Source: Nemertoderma westbladi (lineage: Eukaryota > Xenacoelomorpha > Nemertodermatida > Nemertodermatidae). From it: a DNA stretch of 21,752 bases. Under the pieces are notes generated by a model that had not been told where the DNA came from, searched no databases, and saw nothing but the letters and a program-made list of their open reading frames with translations. Positions 1-8,874 of this stretch are shown in pieces (position 1 is the stretch's first letter; the number at the start of each line of letters is the position of its first letter). The position numbers were made by a program, and so were the translations under genes. The stretch spans positions 1 through 21,752 of the forward strand of contig JAUCBJ010002611.1 in the NCBI GenBank assembly GCA_032718475.1, read 5' to 3'.

Positions 1-1511
1 TTATTAAAGTTGTCTTGTCTCTCTTGAAGATTTTCCAACTCTAGATGGGTTGTCTCTTCAGATGCCCTCCGTTCTGCTTCTGCCACTGCTATTTTTCTTT
101 CCGCTTCGGCCGCCTTTCTTTCCGCCTCTGCTGCTGCCACTTTTCTTTCCGCTTCGGCCGCCTTTCTTTCGGCTTCTACTGCTGCAGCTGCCGCTTTTGC
201 CTCTGCCGCTGCCGCTTTTGCCTCTGCCGCTGCCTCTGCCGCTTTTCTATCCACTTCTGCCGCTTTTCGTTCCGCTTCTGCCGCTGCCACTGCCGCTGCT
301 GCTGTCTTTCTATCTTCTATACGTTTTTTCTTTACTTGTTCTTCTTGAACCTTAGCGATGCGGATGCTTTCATTGAATTTAGCTTGGTTCGCAGCTAACC
401 TATCCACATCGATTGCGTCCAACACACGCTGGGCTCCTTCACTATTAGGGCTAAGCCCCTCTAACCTTCTCCTCAACTCTTCATCACCTAAAAAACGTTG
501 ATAGTCTGACAGATAGATGTCAATGGCATCCCTCTTATGCGGCTTCTCTGCCGTCGCTTCACTTTCCAATTGGGAAAAAGTAGCGTCTGTTGATTCTCCA
601 TGGGTTGAGCGCTCCTCCAGCTGAGCTTTCCACTGAGCCGTTCCTTGAACCTGGAGACTCACCCGTTGAAACCAAGTCTTTACGGCAACTTGCAACGACG
701 TGTCTTGTCTTCTTTTAGAAGCCTCCTCAAAGGCCGATAATATTAGTCTGATTCGCAGAATTCTTTCTCTAACTTGATAAAGCAGTTGTCCCTGCTCTTG
801 AGGTCCTTGGGGTTGTTGAAACAGTTGCTTTTCTACTCGCTCCATAGAGCTGAAGAATCCCTGTGTGTATCCGGCTGCGGACCTCTTCCACACAGCTGGA
901 TTGATGGTTTCCTTGGCTACTCCCATCCGGTGTATGTCTTCCCAGGCAGCTTCTGATAAATCAAACGGGAGTCCGGGTCCGGGGAAGTTCCATTGCGACT
1001 CGACAATAGACTTCAGTTCTTCCCTTGTGTATCCCGCATAACTATCTTTAGTTGATCGCTGACTTCTCGCCCAATCGATCTGGTGTTCTTCCACCGCGAT
1101 CAATATCCTAGTGAGTACGGCTGCAGGCAGGATGAGAAGGGGATCCGAATAAACCGCATCCGTCATCTTTGCTCCGCGCTCGGATGTCAGCTCTACAGTA
1201 TCCTCACTACTGGAGCTGTCGGGCCGCTGAGGAATAAATTCTTGGCTCGCGGGTTGTTGCTGTTCCGCTGCTTCTTGGTCCCGCTTGACCTGAGCTCGAG
1301 TGCCTATGATAGACCTATGGTGTTGGACCAGCCTAGGTTCTGATATTACTACTGTAGGGATGACCTTGCTTACAGTAGGAGGGGACTTGGACTTTGGTCT
1401 CAGACGCTCTATACTCTTAGCTGAGTCCCAGATCTTTTTAAGACCCTGTCTAACACTCATTCTAGCACTTTCTAAGAGGCTATCTGACAATGTTTGTTTT
1501 GTGTCAGACAT
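1..1511 (-). CDS. Hypothetical coiled-coil protein, C-terminus beyond window
   Basis: I read 503 uninterrupted codons on the minus strand from ATG at 1511-1509 to the left edge; an in-frame stop lies 11 codons upstream, so this ATG is the first available. I do not recognise the family. Residues 1-80 are basic and Pro/Ser-rich (MSDTKQTL start), about 98-110 is a Ser/acidic patch, and 120-300 looks folded, with helical stretches and scattered Trp (about 147, 174, 190, 208, 280, 294). From about 385 on it is Lys/Glu then Ala/Glu/Lys/Arg-rich with ERKAAEAERK-like repeats, predicting a long coiled coil. No signal peptide, membrane segment or CCHC knuckle is visible. Its GC content is higher than the flanks, and a 500-codon open frame in AT-rich DNA is unlikely by chance. 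It could be a retroelement Gag or a host gene; the missing downstream part would decide. Confidence 0.6.
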   Translation of the reverse strand, partial: MSDTKQTLSDSLLESARMSVRQGLKKIWDSAKSIERLRPKSKSPPTVSKVIPTVVISEPRLVQHHRSIIGTRAQVKRDQEAAEQQQPASQEFIPQRPDSSSSEDTVELTSERGAKMTDAVYSDPLLILPAAVLTRILIAVEEHQIDWARSQRSTKDSYAGYTREELKSIVESQWNFPGPGLPFDLSEAAWEDIHRMGVAKETINPAVWKRSAAGYTQGFFSSMERVEKQLFQQPQGPQEQGQLLYQVRERILRIRLILSAFEEASKRRQDTSLQVAVKTWFQRVSLQVQGTAQWKAQLEERSTHGESTDATFSQLESEATAEKPHKRDAIDIYLSDYQRFLGDEELRRRLEGLSPNSEGAQRVLDAIDVDRLAANQAKFNESIRIAKVQEEQVKKKRIEDRKTAAAAVAAAEAERKAAEVDRKAAEAAAEAKAAAAEAKAAAAAVEAERKAAEAERKVAAAEAERKAAEAERKIAVAEAERRASEETTHLELENLQERQDNFN

Positions 1512-2850
1512 GTTTGATTGTACAGTTGAATGCCTACTGCTATATTACAGTCTAAGCAAGTCTAGTAATTCAGCATCAACTGCCAGCCCAGTAATTAATT
1601 ACCGATACTGCCACTCAGTGTAGCGTGATATATATATAATATTAGAATACCGGTATGCTTATAGTATATATAAGTATTATTAGTAACTAGAATTAATTAC
1701 AGAATACCGGTATGATTTCAGCCTAAATTTATATATATATATAATAGGCCTATCGTGAATACCGGTATACAGCTTACACTTATAATGTATATATATAAGT
1801 ATAATTACAGACTAGAATTAATTACAGAATACCGGTATGATTTCAGCCTAAAATTTATAGAAATAAATATAATAAGCCTATTGTAAATACCGGTATGTCA
1901 ATTATTTTAGAATAATTGAATTTCTGAATTTTAAGGGTTACTTGGTTACTTTAACTTACTTTATTACCGTTATTTAAGCAGTAGTCCAACTGATATTGAG
2001 ACCTAATTGTTGTATGGCAGGCCTACTATTTATAAATTGTTTGAGTTGATTTATAATATATATACCCGTTAAAATGGGTTTTTGTCAATATTTGAAATAA
2101 ATGTTATTATTTCTGGGGGAGTCACTACACAGAAGCTGTGTGCTCTCAGTGGAGTGCTACTTGTTGGACATTAAAACAAATAATTCTAATTTACCTAAGT
2201 TACTTAATACTACAAATTACGTACAATTCGGGTTGAGATTACAATCTCTAAATAAACACAAAAATTTACAAGTACGAATTTTTAGGGTGATTTTACAAGA
2301 ATTCTACAACCAGCCTAACAAAGGGTTAGAATATCTGGTTATTACAACTGACAGGTTACTACGGTATTTGAAAATAATAAGTAGTAGTAAATATACTGCG
2401 TTGTCCAGATAGGAAAATACCACCGCCTGACGACCTATAAACGTATCGCTATAGGTACTACGTTATGTATCACGGAGTGTTCCTACCTAGAGATTAATTA
2501 CCGCGGTCTACCAGAACCAACGTGCCTATTAACCACTTTACAACACAAATATACTGCCCACACACTAATCACCTTCGGAAAGTACTGTACACTAAACCCT
2601 AAATTAGGTACAAGTACTTGTACAACAAATAATCAGTAGTTAAAAATACTTGAACAGTTAAAAGAACCACGGTATCTGCCGGAGTGACCAAAGCATAAAA
2701 TCTCTAGTCTTTACCTACGCCGAGCAGCCCTGATGTAGTACCGGGGTTAGTTTAACTATAACGGTATGTATAACAAACACAATTACTGTAGGAATAAACT
2801 TGGGGATATGAATGTTGCGAATAGTCGCATAAACTCTGAATAATAAATAT
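1512..2850. other. AT-rich non-coding upstream of coiled-coil ORF
   Basis: No supportable gene. The stretch is AT-rich, with runs of TATATA and repeated TACCGGTA and AGGCCTA palindromes, and holds the 125-bp repeat listed separately. A 103-codon plus-strand frame at 2101-2412 has AT-driven composition and no recognisable domain. The 5' UTR or promoter of the minus-strand ORF would lie here, but no convincing element was identified. Confidence 0.5.
1645..1900. repeat. Tandem duplication, ~125-bp unit
   Basis: The block ACTAGAATTAATTACAGAAT followed by ACCGGTATGATTTCAGCC occurs at 1686 and again at 1811. The flanking GAATACCGGTAT and AGGCCTAT/AAGCCTAT pieces recur at the same offset. The copies differ by small indels in the TA-rich part, so the duplication is not very recent. 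Confidence 0.75.
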
Positions 2851-3430
2851 TACGCTACGCGTACAGACTATTCAAACAAAATGCAGACCAAATACTGACA
2901 GACTACTATCAAGCCTAAACAAACCACGGTATATGCAGACTCCGAAATGATTAGTTAGTATGCGTTCTAACCCAGTAGTACGACTTATTCTTTCACAGGG
3001 GGTTTACCTCACAGCACTTGAAGCCCCTACTTTCCTAACTTAGCACTTTATCGGACAGATGCTCTACACACACCGAAATTTCCTCAAACCCAACAACAGC
3101 CAGACAACTATCCAGCCTACAAATTATCTAAATAAAATTATACGCTACCCATACAGAATACACAAACAAAGTACAGACCAAACGCTGGCAGACTACTATC
3201 AAGCCTAAATAAACTACAGTATGTGAAGATTCCAAAATGGTTAGTTAGTATGCGTTCTAACACGGTAGTACGACTTATTCTTTAGGTGGGGATTGACCTT
3301 ACAGCTCTGGCTGCCCCTACTTCCTAACCGTACTTTATCGGACAGACTCTACACACACTGCAATCCGTTCAGACCCAACAACAGCCAGACAACAACAGTC
3401 CAGCCTACAATTGTCTGTATAGACTGAGCA
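2851..3430. repeat. Tandem duplication, 290-bp unit
   Basis: Copy 1 starts at 2851 (TACGCTACGCGTACAGA) and copy 2 at 3141 (TACGCTACCCATACAGA). Shared landmarks in the same order are CAGACTACTATCAAGCCTAA, TTAGTTAGTATGCGTTCTAA, GTACGACTTATTCTTT, CTTTATCGGACAGA and CCAACAACAGCCAGACAAC. Divergence is moderate, with small indels. No open frame is shared by the two copies, so this looks like duplicated non-coding DNA. Confidence 0.85.
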
Positions 3431-4719
3431 AGATTACACGCCTTCTGCTCAATACTGGCCTACAAATAAATAAAACTGACAGAAATAAGTAAAATCTCAA
3501 TAAAAAACCAGGGCTGCAGTCCCTGATTAATTATTAAGGCCTACCGGTATATAATTATCAAAATCGAATAATACTGCTGTACCTGTACTGTAAGTACCGG
3601 TTCGGATGATCAGGCAGTCAGGCCTACTGGTTACAGCAGTACAGGTTACCGTTCGACCGGTACCGGTACTTTAGACTTGATTGCTTACACCGCAATCCAG
3701 AAGCAATATCTGTTATTGTTTTTACCAAAACAATATTAAACTGTATTTATTGCCTACACCGCAATCAGAACCGAATATCTGTTATTGTTTGCGCTTTTAA
3801 GACCTTTGACAGTTTAACCTGCCAAATTAGGATGTCTTTTAGATGATATATAGTCTTTAGCCTATGACGAGTATTTGATACACTACATTAGCCGAAGCCA
3901 GTCTATGCGCAATCATTCACCCGCTGGATATACCCGGGAGACTGAATTAGGAAGCTTAATGATTGATGGTGTAAGCCTACCGTATTATTCGACTGATCGT
4001 AATATATAATCTCTGACAAATATTATTCACTTTCGGGAAATATTAACAGTTCCTTTAGGACGTGGCGCTCTAAATATGTAAACAGAGTTATGACTTAAAC
4101 CAGACGCAATGAGATGGCTATAGATTCACGTATATGGCGCATTCTTTAGGAGATGCTTTGTTATCAGTCACAATCATACACAATGCTGCACAATGCTGCA
4201 CACCAATCTGCCGACCTTCACTAATTTTAGTCACATACAAAGAGAATAACAGACAATACATGTAGGGCCTATAAAATAGCATGAGATTCACTTCAAACCA
4301 CTTAACATAGGTCGCAATCGTTTATCTGTAACCGGTCTCTCTAACCTTTAGTATATCAAGAAGGTTGGGTGTCTGACTATTGATCAGTATTCCAAATATA
4401 ATCTTCCATCAACAAATATAATGAATAACCGACAGCAAAAGCAGTAATGTTAAGTAAGATATGCATGATATGTTTAGTAAGCATTGATAAGGTAACTCGA
4501 TTTGCATTGGTATGGTTAGATAACAGATATACGTTCTATAATTAAGCCTACTAATGTAAGACTAAAGACTGAAACACGGAGGTGCCAAAAGCCGGTGTTC
4601 TTAGGCTCTGGGCAAAAACATAACACTGAATTCCTGAGTTTCTGTATCCACCTCCAACACAGAGACAAAAAACGCTCTGATTGGTCGACCGAACAACGAG
4701 AGAACAAAGAAACAAAGAA
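3431..4719. other. Non-coding stretch without recognisable gene
   Basis: AT-rich, with ACCGGT and AGGCCT palindromes around 3540-3670 and a 69-bp repeat at 3680-3790. CACAATGCTG is duplicated near 4178-4200. The only open frame of note, 72 codons on the minus strand at 4516-4734, shows no known domain. Confidence 0.5.
3680..3790. repeat. Two-copy direct repeat, 69-bp period
   Basis: ATTGC(T/C)TACACCGCAATC followed by GAATATCTGTTATTGTTT-like sequence occurs at 3680 and 3749. ATTGC and GCAAT flank TTACACC or CTACACC, giving a small 5-bp hairpin in each copy. Confidence 0.65.
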
Positions 4720-4824
4720 ATGTCGACGTGGCAATATCAGCTGTTAGCCGTCGTCACGGTAGCGACAATGTTTTCAAGAGTATCGAGCTTATTGCGTCCC
4801 GAAATTGCGGATTATGTCCTCTAA
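4720..4824 (+). CDS. Candidate micro-ORF, 34 codons
   Basis: ATG at 4720 has a purine (G) at -3 and opens a 34-codon frame ending in TAA at 4822-4824. It starts MSTWQYQLLAVVTVA and continues into a hydrophobic stretch, then RPEIADYVL, so it looks like a small single-pass membrane or leader-like peptide. The local GC content and balanced codons contrast with the AT-rich surroundings. I do not recognise a family. It could instead be the first exon of a spliced gene whose next exon is the open frame at 4945-5193, or a chance ORF. Confidence 0.18.
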   Translation: MSTWQYQLLAVVTVATMFSRVSSLLRPEIADYVL

Positions 4825-4944
4825 AGTACAAATACAGAAGAAATGGCTTTTATGTCCTCTAAAACACCAGTACAGTAAGGACACGGCCTTTTTATGCCCA
4901 GTAAACCAACTACAGAGTACTTTACGGGGAAAATAACCGGCTAA

Positions 4945-5193
4945 TTACGCAAAAGCTTTTACACTAGTAATAAAGGTTCGCGTATCGAGACCCCTAGTAA
5001 TAAAGGTTCGCGTAGCGAGACCCCTAGTAATAAAGGTTCGCGTAGCGAGACCCCTAGTATTCGCTCCGTTGGTGTTGGTGGTATGAATTTCCAGTTAGGT
5101 TTTAAAAGGCGGCTACGGCGCAATGGCGAAGTTGGTAAAGAGTTGGACTTGGAATCTATCAATCCCCACATTCCGGTAAATTTTTTTGGCTAG
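4945..5193 (+). CDS. Candidate exon or ORF fragment with 10-residue repeats
   Basis: A plus-strand frame is open from 4945 (after TAA at 4942-4944) to TAG at 5191-5193, 82 codons. It lacks an early ATG, and a pyrimidine-rich tract ending CTTTTACACTAG at 4956-4967 could be a splice acceptor. Translation gives three decapeptides PSNKGSRSET (first copy with I for S), then a basic region (GFKRRLRRNGEVGK) and an end reading INPHIPVNFFG. Composition is protein-like, but the opposite strand is also open here (4959-5171 and part of 5113-5298), so coding strand and reality are uncertain. No family recognised. Confidence 0.18.
   Translation, partial: LRKSFYTSNKGSRIETPSNKGSRSETPSNKGSRSETPSIRSVGVGGMNFQLGFKRRLRRNGEVGKELDLESINPHIPVNFFG
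4964..5059. repeat. 30-bp tandem repeat, ~3.2 copies
   Basis: CTAGTAATAAAGGTTCGCGT plus AGCGAGACCC repeats at 4964, 4994 and 5024, with a partial copy at 5054. Copy 1 has ATCG for AGCG. The 30-bp period preserves frame on both strands, which explains the open frames across it. Confidence 0.95.
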
Positions 5194-5449
5194 AGTTCCA
5201 TTTGTATTAACATCCCAGTAAATGTTTTTGATGCATGATTGTTTATTGTTAATTTCCATGGGTGATAGGGAGTTGTGGCGGCGCAATTTTGTCGACAAGC
5301 CGGCACATCATTCTTAAAAATGCAGCTGCAATGCAGCATGCCGATCCTAGTAGTTAATTTTCGCATATTGCTAGGGAAACTAGTTCAAATTATTTTCATT
5401 TAATCATAAAGGTAACAGTTCCGTAAGTTGCCATGGCAACATTGTGGAG
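5194..5449. other. No gene seen
   Basis: A minus-strand frame overlaps 5113-5298 (61 codons, starting only from TTG) but has no recognisable domain. The rest is unremarkable AT-rich sequence. Confidence 0.4.
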
Positions 5450-5911
5450 TTCTAGAACAAAAATATATGATATACACTATTCTAGAATTAATAGTAGTGG
5501 AGTATTTTAAAAAATATAATGTTCCTTATAGCTAGTTATTTTCAAATTTTGGTGAATGTTCTAGAACCGTAGTATATATTTATTATGGTAGCTTGTATTT
5601 TTTGAAATTTAAAAAATACGATTTCTTTTTTTTTTGTTATTGGTTAAGTGTTCTAGAAAATTACTAAAAAAAATTAAAAAAAAATCAATGTTCTAGAAAA
5701 AAAATATTTGTTTTAGACATTATTTCTTATGAATAGCCTGTATGTTCTAGAATAAATTAAAAAAAGAGTGGAAAAATCTAGCTACCATGCACTCATTAAC
5801 AAAATGTTAATATTTTTTTTAGTAGTAAGATTGGTAGTTAGCCATATTCAAGGAGACAGTTCATGCGTTAGTAGAAGCTGACCTTTGCGCGATTTCGCGA
5901 TTGTTCTAGAA
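5450..5911. promoter_or_regulatory. Cluster of seven TTCTAGAA palindromes
   Basis: TTCTAGAA occurs at 5450, 5480, 5559, 5651, 5691, 5745 and 5904, with irregular spacing of 30-160 bp. TTCnnGAA is the tail-to-tail half of a heat-shock element, and the last site (GTTCTAGAAGAACC) is the longest match. The cluster lies downstream of the NMD3 stop, so a promoter role for NMD3 is not implied. The same octamer occurs in the core repeats of the tandem elements from 13912 onward, so decayed repeat DNA is an alternative. Confidence 0.3.
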
Positions 5912-6428
5912 GAACCTTGTTACAGGTATTAAATGTAGGTACTGTACCGGTACTTAAAAATTTATATGATCGAATCTTTATATTGAATCTCAGGCAATTT
6001 ATTCATTTTCCATTTTACTAGTTACTATAATTATTATAGCTGCTGCTTTTAACGTTATAACGTTGATTGGCAAGATAAGGTTAGACGTAAAACTAACAAT
6101 TTTACATTCTATTTAATTAGGAAAGGAAAACTTACCAAGACTAAGAGTGAAAAAAGGACCATCGATTCTTCAACAATAATAACTTAATAATTTAAATTTG
6201 TTAATGCGGTACGACTTTTCAGGCATATAAACCGGTTGGCATACACAACCGACTACTCATGCTCGTTTGTATTATTGTTTAACAGATAACCAAACCAAAA
6301 TAATTGCGGCTTATTCATACCTCAACATCATTTTTATATTTATAGTTAAATAAATTCACGATTTAAACCCAATAGAAATTCCCAAAAACTCTACCTACTC
6401 TTATATCTATTTGCTTATAAGAATTAAT
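5912..6428. other. NMD3 downstream region, 3' UTR included
   Basis: No gene seen. The minus-strand NMD3 3' UTR should run leftward from 6428. The first AATAAA I see on that strand is at 6003-5998, a possible but unproven polyadenylation signal about 430 nt past the stop. A perfect 14-bp palindrome, AACGTTATAACGTT, sits at 6051-6064. Confidence 0.4.
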
Positions 6429-7943
6429 TTATCCGTCTTCCACCATCGAGTTATTATCTAAAGTTTCGAGATTCAAATCCTCGAGCATTTCCGCGACCCT
6501 GATAACGGGCAGTTCGGGATCGTCCGGCTCTACGACGGCCTTGGAGGAATCCCGGTAGATATTAACGTTGCCTCGCAGTTCGACGTCCTCCTCGAGGTCC
6601 TCCAGGAACCCGATATACTCGACATCAGTCGCGACGGATCCCGCCTCCTTGTCCAACTGCCTCAGCTTCCATCCGCGACTCGCGTGGCGCCGACTTCGAT
6701 CTCCATAAACTTTCCGAATCAGCACAACGTCCGGAACGCTCTCCGGTTTCATCTTCACGAGCTCATCGTTGTTTATATTGGCCGTAGTGAAATCGTAGCC
6801 GCGGACTGTGTCCCCGGGATGGAGAACACGACCTAAATGGGTCCGGGTGAACAGCTGACGGCCAGAACCGAGTTCGTTGGAGCGGACCACCCAGACGTTG
6901 GCAAGGGAGTGAACGGAACTCACGGAACCGGCGCCGGAACGACGAAGTTTCTCATCTTCGGTAACTTCCTCGACGTCCATAACGATAAACTCAACGAGAC
7001 TTTTATTCCCCGGGAAGAGAGGCGGGAATAATGAGCGCCAATAGGCGTTGGAAGATACCTCGGCGATCTGGAGTGTCCAAGGGTCTATAAAGTGGAGGCA
7101 GTTGGAGACTTTAAGACAGACGAGGAGTTGTCCGACATTCCCGAGAGAGTTGGCGAGATTCCTCGACAAACAAACTACGTTATCCTTACAGACCGGGACT
7201 ATCTCTACCGCGATCGTGTGTTTATAGTTGCACACGTTATTCTGGAAGTCCTGCGAGATGAGCCGTTGTGACGTTTTATACTTACAAGGCACGACGGACT
7301 GCAGAAAATTAAGGAACTTAACGGCTTCCGCTTTTGTCGGAAAGAAGAAATCGAGTCCGTCGCTCTCCTGTTTAACACGTGTGGCGGCCGCGTGGACTTC
7401 GTGTTTAATAATAAGTTGTTCCAAGTAGAGGAAGGTTTTCTTGTGGGCGGTTCGTTGTCTCACCTGCACCACCGCCTTCCAGAAATCCTTTGCTTCTACG
7501 CGATGGCAATCGGAACACATTTGGTTCTGCACAACGAACTCAACCACGGCGCTCTGCTCCGCTATCGCACCACTCGCGATTTCTCGCTGGATCGTGAGTT
7601 TAACTTTGATTCGTTTCGAATGCGGTTCGGTCCAGAGAAACGCGGCGTCCACCAGACGGACTCCTGTCAGCGACGATTTCAGTTTCCGTAGACAGACAGC
7701 CAATAGCTCTCGTGATTCCAGTTGGCATAGCAACCACTGCGTGGGGGGCTGGAAGTATCTGTCGCAAGATTTACAATGTTGGAGGTTGGATTGCTTTGGA
7801 ATGCTTTCTGTGATATCGATTTTATTTCGAACGCAAGCGACGCACATATTTGATGTGTTGGGTTCGATTGGGGTGCCGCAAAGGCAGCAGAGAATAACGT
7901 GAGAAGAGGACAAACCACCCCCCGGGGTGAGATCAACATCCAT
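6429..7943 (-). CDS. NMD3: 60S ribosomal export protein NMD3
   Basis: NMD3 is the adaptor that binds the joining face of nascent 60S subunits and carries them out of the nucleus with the exportin CRM1/XPO1. This 504-residue protein matches the usual metazoan length (about 500). Visible are the N-terminal zinc-binding cysteines (C22, C34/C37, C57/C60, C143/C146), the signature ESRELLA (76-82), WTEPHSKRIKVKLTIQ (104-119), QMCSDCHRVEAKDFW (141-155), SQRLISQD (225-232), VEIVPVCKDNVVCLS (246-260) and NVNIYRDS (459-466). A basic segment (SRRHASRGWKLR, about 417-428) fits the nuclear-localisation region, and VAEMLEDLNL (483-492) fits the leucine-rich nuclear export signal. ATG at 7943 has A at -3 and G at +4. 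The whole protein is in one exon without frameshift or stop, unlike the multi-exon gene of vertebrates, so an intronless lineage or an intact retrocopy are both possible. It is GC-richer than its flanks. Confidence 0.97.
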   Translation of the reverse strand: MDVDLTPGGGLSSSHVILCCLCGTPIEPNTSNMCVACVRNKIDITESIPKQSNLQHCKSCDRYFQPPTQWLLCQLESRELLAVCLRKLKSSLTGVRLVDAAFLWTEPHSKRIKVKLTIQREIASGAIAEQSAVVEFVVQNQMCSDCHRVEAKDFWKAVVQVRQRTAHKKTFLYLEQLIIKHEVHAAATRVKQESDGLDFFFPTKAEAVKFLNFLQSVVPCKYKTSQRLISQDFQNNVCNYKHTIAVEIVPVCKDNVVCLSRNLANSLGNVGQLLVCLKVSNCLHFIDPWTLQIAEVSSNAYWRSLFPPLFPGNKSLVEFIVMDVEEVTEDEKLRRSGAGSVSSVHSLANVWVVRSNELGSGRQLFTRTHLGRVLHPGDTVRGYDFTTANINNDELVKMKPESVPDVVLIRKVYGDRSRRHASRGWKLRQLDKEAGSVATDVEYIGFLEDLEEDVELRGNVNIYRDSSKAVVEPDDPELPVIRVAEMLEDLNLETLDNNSMVEDG

Positions 7944-8138
7944 CGTTCTTTCGTTATAATGTGTAGTGCTGTAGTGTTCTGTAACCGGTAACTACTGCTG
8001 TACTGCTAACTACAGAACTACCAGCTTGTTAGTTCTGTAGTTGTCGTTGTCAGTAATACAGTAATAGGCTACTGCAGTACTGCTGTACTGTAGTAATACA
8101 GATTGCAGATAGCCCAGTCCTGCAGTCAGTCAGTCAGT
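7944..8138. other. NMD3 upstream / putative 5' UTR and promoter
   Basis: This short gap between the NMD3 ATG and the foldback element must hold the NMD3 5' UTR and core promoter. It is rich in CTACTG/TACTGCTG words and contains a perfect hairpin at 8008-8042. No clear TATA box at a usual distance was found, and the promoter may extend into the foldback element. Confidence 0.35.
8008..8042. other. Perfect 13-bp hairpin upstream of NMD3
   Basis: AACTACAGAACTA (8008-8020) is followed by a 9-nt spacer (CCAGCTTGT) and its exact reverse complement TAGTTCTGTAGTT (8030-8042). It lies 65-100 nt upstream of the NMD3 start codon, so it may be in the 5' UTR or core promoter. Confidence 0.8.
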
Positions 8139-8165
8139 GGTACGTACTAAAACTGTAAAAGGTAG

Positions 8166-8262
8166 AACGATCTATAACAGGCTATAACGATCTATAACGG
8201 GCTATACTATAACTTCCTATAAACAAGCTATAACCACCTATAACTGTATAACGAGCTATAAT
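8166..8262. repeat. ~10-bp phased AACNNNCTAT repeats, left tip
   Basis: About nine units of AACNNNCTAT (for example AACGATCTAT, AACAGGCTAT, AACGGGCTAT, AACCACCTAT) lie at the outer end of the left arm, with a few 1-5 base indels breaking the phase. They are the reverse complement of the repeats at 12401-12480. Confidence 0.85.
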
Positions 8263-8285
8263 ATGAAAATTTACATTAAAAAACG

Positions 8286-8400
8286 TCCCCTGGGTGTGTT
8301 TAACTTTTGGATTAACACGGTGGTCTGAAAAATACCGCGCAGGTTAAAAATTAGGGTAGGCGGCATATCTGCCTATGCCTAATTAATTGATACTGGTAAG
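8286..8400. other. Left-arm-specific segment of the foldback element
   Basis: This roughly 115-bp stretch (AAACGTCCCCTGGGTGTG onward) has no counterpart at the mirror position of the right arm, where a different 650-bp sequence lies. It contains an imperfect hairpin, GGCGGCATATCTGCC. Confidence 0.5.
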
Positions 8401-8874
8401 TTTTTTTTCGCAATAATTTTTATTCTCCATTTTTATCCTTTTTTTGTCAATTTTTTTTGATTTTTTATGTCATCCAAAAGTCTAATGTTAGGTTCCATGC
8501 TACCGGTTTCTCTACTGCTGTTCTCTCAGGCTATCAGTACCGGTTAGTATATATATAGCACTATTTTGCTGTATTGTATGTACAGATGTAGGTATAAAGC
8601 AGGTATTTCTGTATTTTAGTACCGGCACTGGTACTGCTATAGGCCTACTGTGTAGCCTACCATTTAAATACGGTAATGGTAGGCCTACCGGTTGTGCTAA
8701 TAAATTTTAAATAATTGATAGGCGAAACTGGATTGCAGGATTGTGGAAAATGTGGATATACCTTTCACATAATTTAGGCCTTACTGTATTAGTTTTATAA
8801 TCAATAATGGATCATGACTACTGTCTGAGTAGTGTTACGGATAGCGGCTCCACTACTTCCAACAGCACAGAAGG

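Noticed and set aside
45-398. Two overlapping plus-strand frames rich in Leu/Pro or Cys/Phe/Arg
   Set aside because: They are antisense shadows of the Ala/Glu/Lys-repeat part of the minus-strand ORF; composition is driven by the GCN/GAR repeats.
774-1623. Short plus-strand frames (774-956, 1083-1343, 1300-1623)
   Set aside because: They lie almost entirely opposite the 503-codon minus-strand frame and show no domain.
2101-2412. 103-codon plus-strand ORF
   Set aside because: AT-driven composition, no recognisable domain, no neighbouring gene signals; plausible chance ORF.
1512-4100. LTR of a retrotransposon upstream of the coiled-coil ORF
   Set aside because: I could not find paired TG...CA ends, a convincing tRNA primer-binding site or a second LTR; the tandem duplications alone do not support the call.
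6837-7939. Frames overlapping NMD3 on the plus strand and in another minus frame
   Set aside because: They are shadows of the well-identified NMD3 coding frame.
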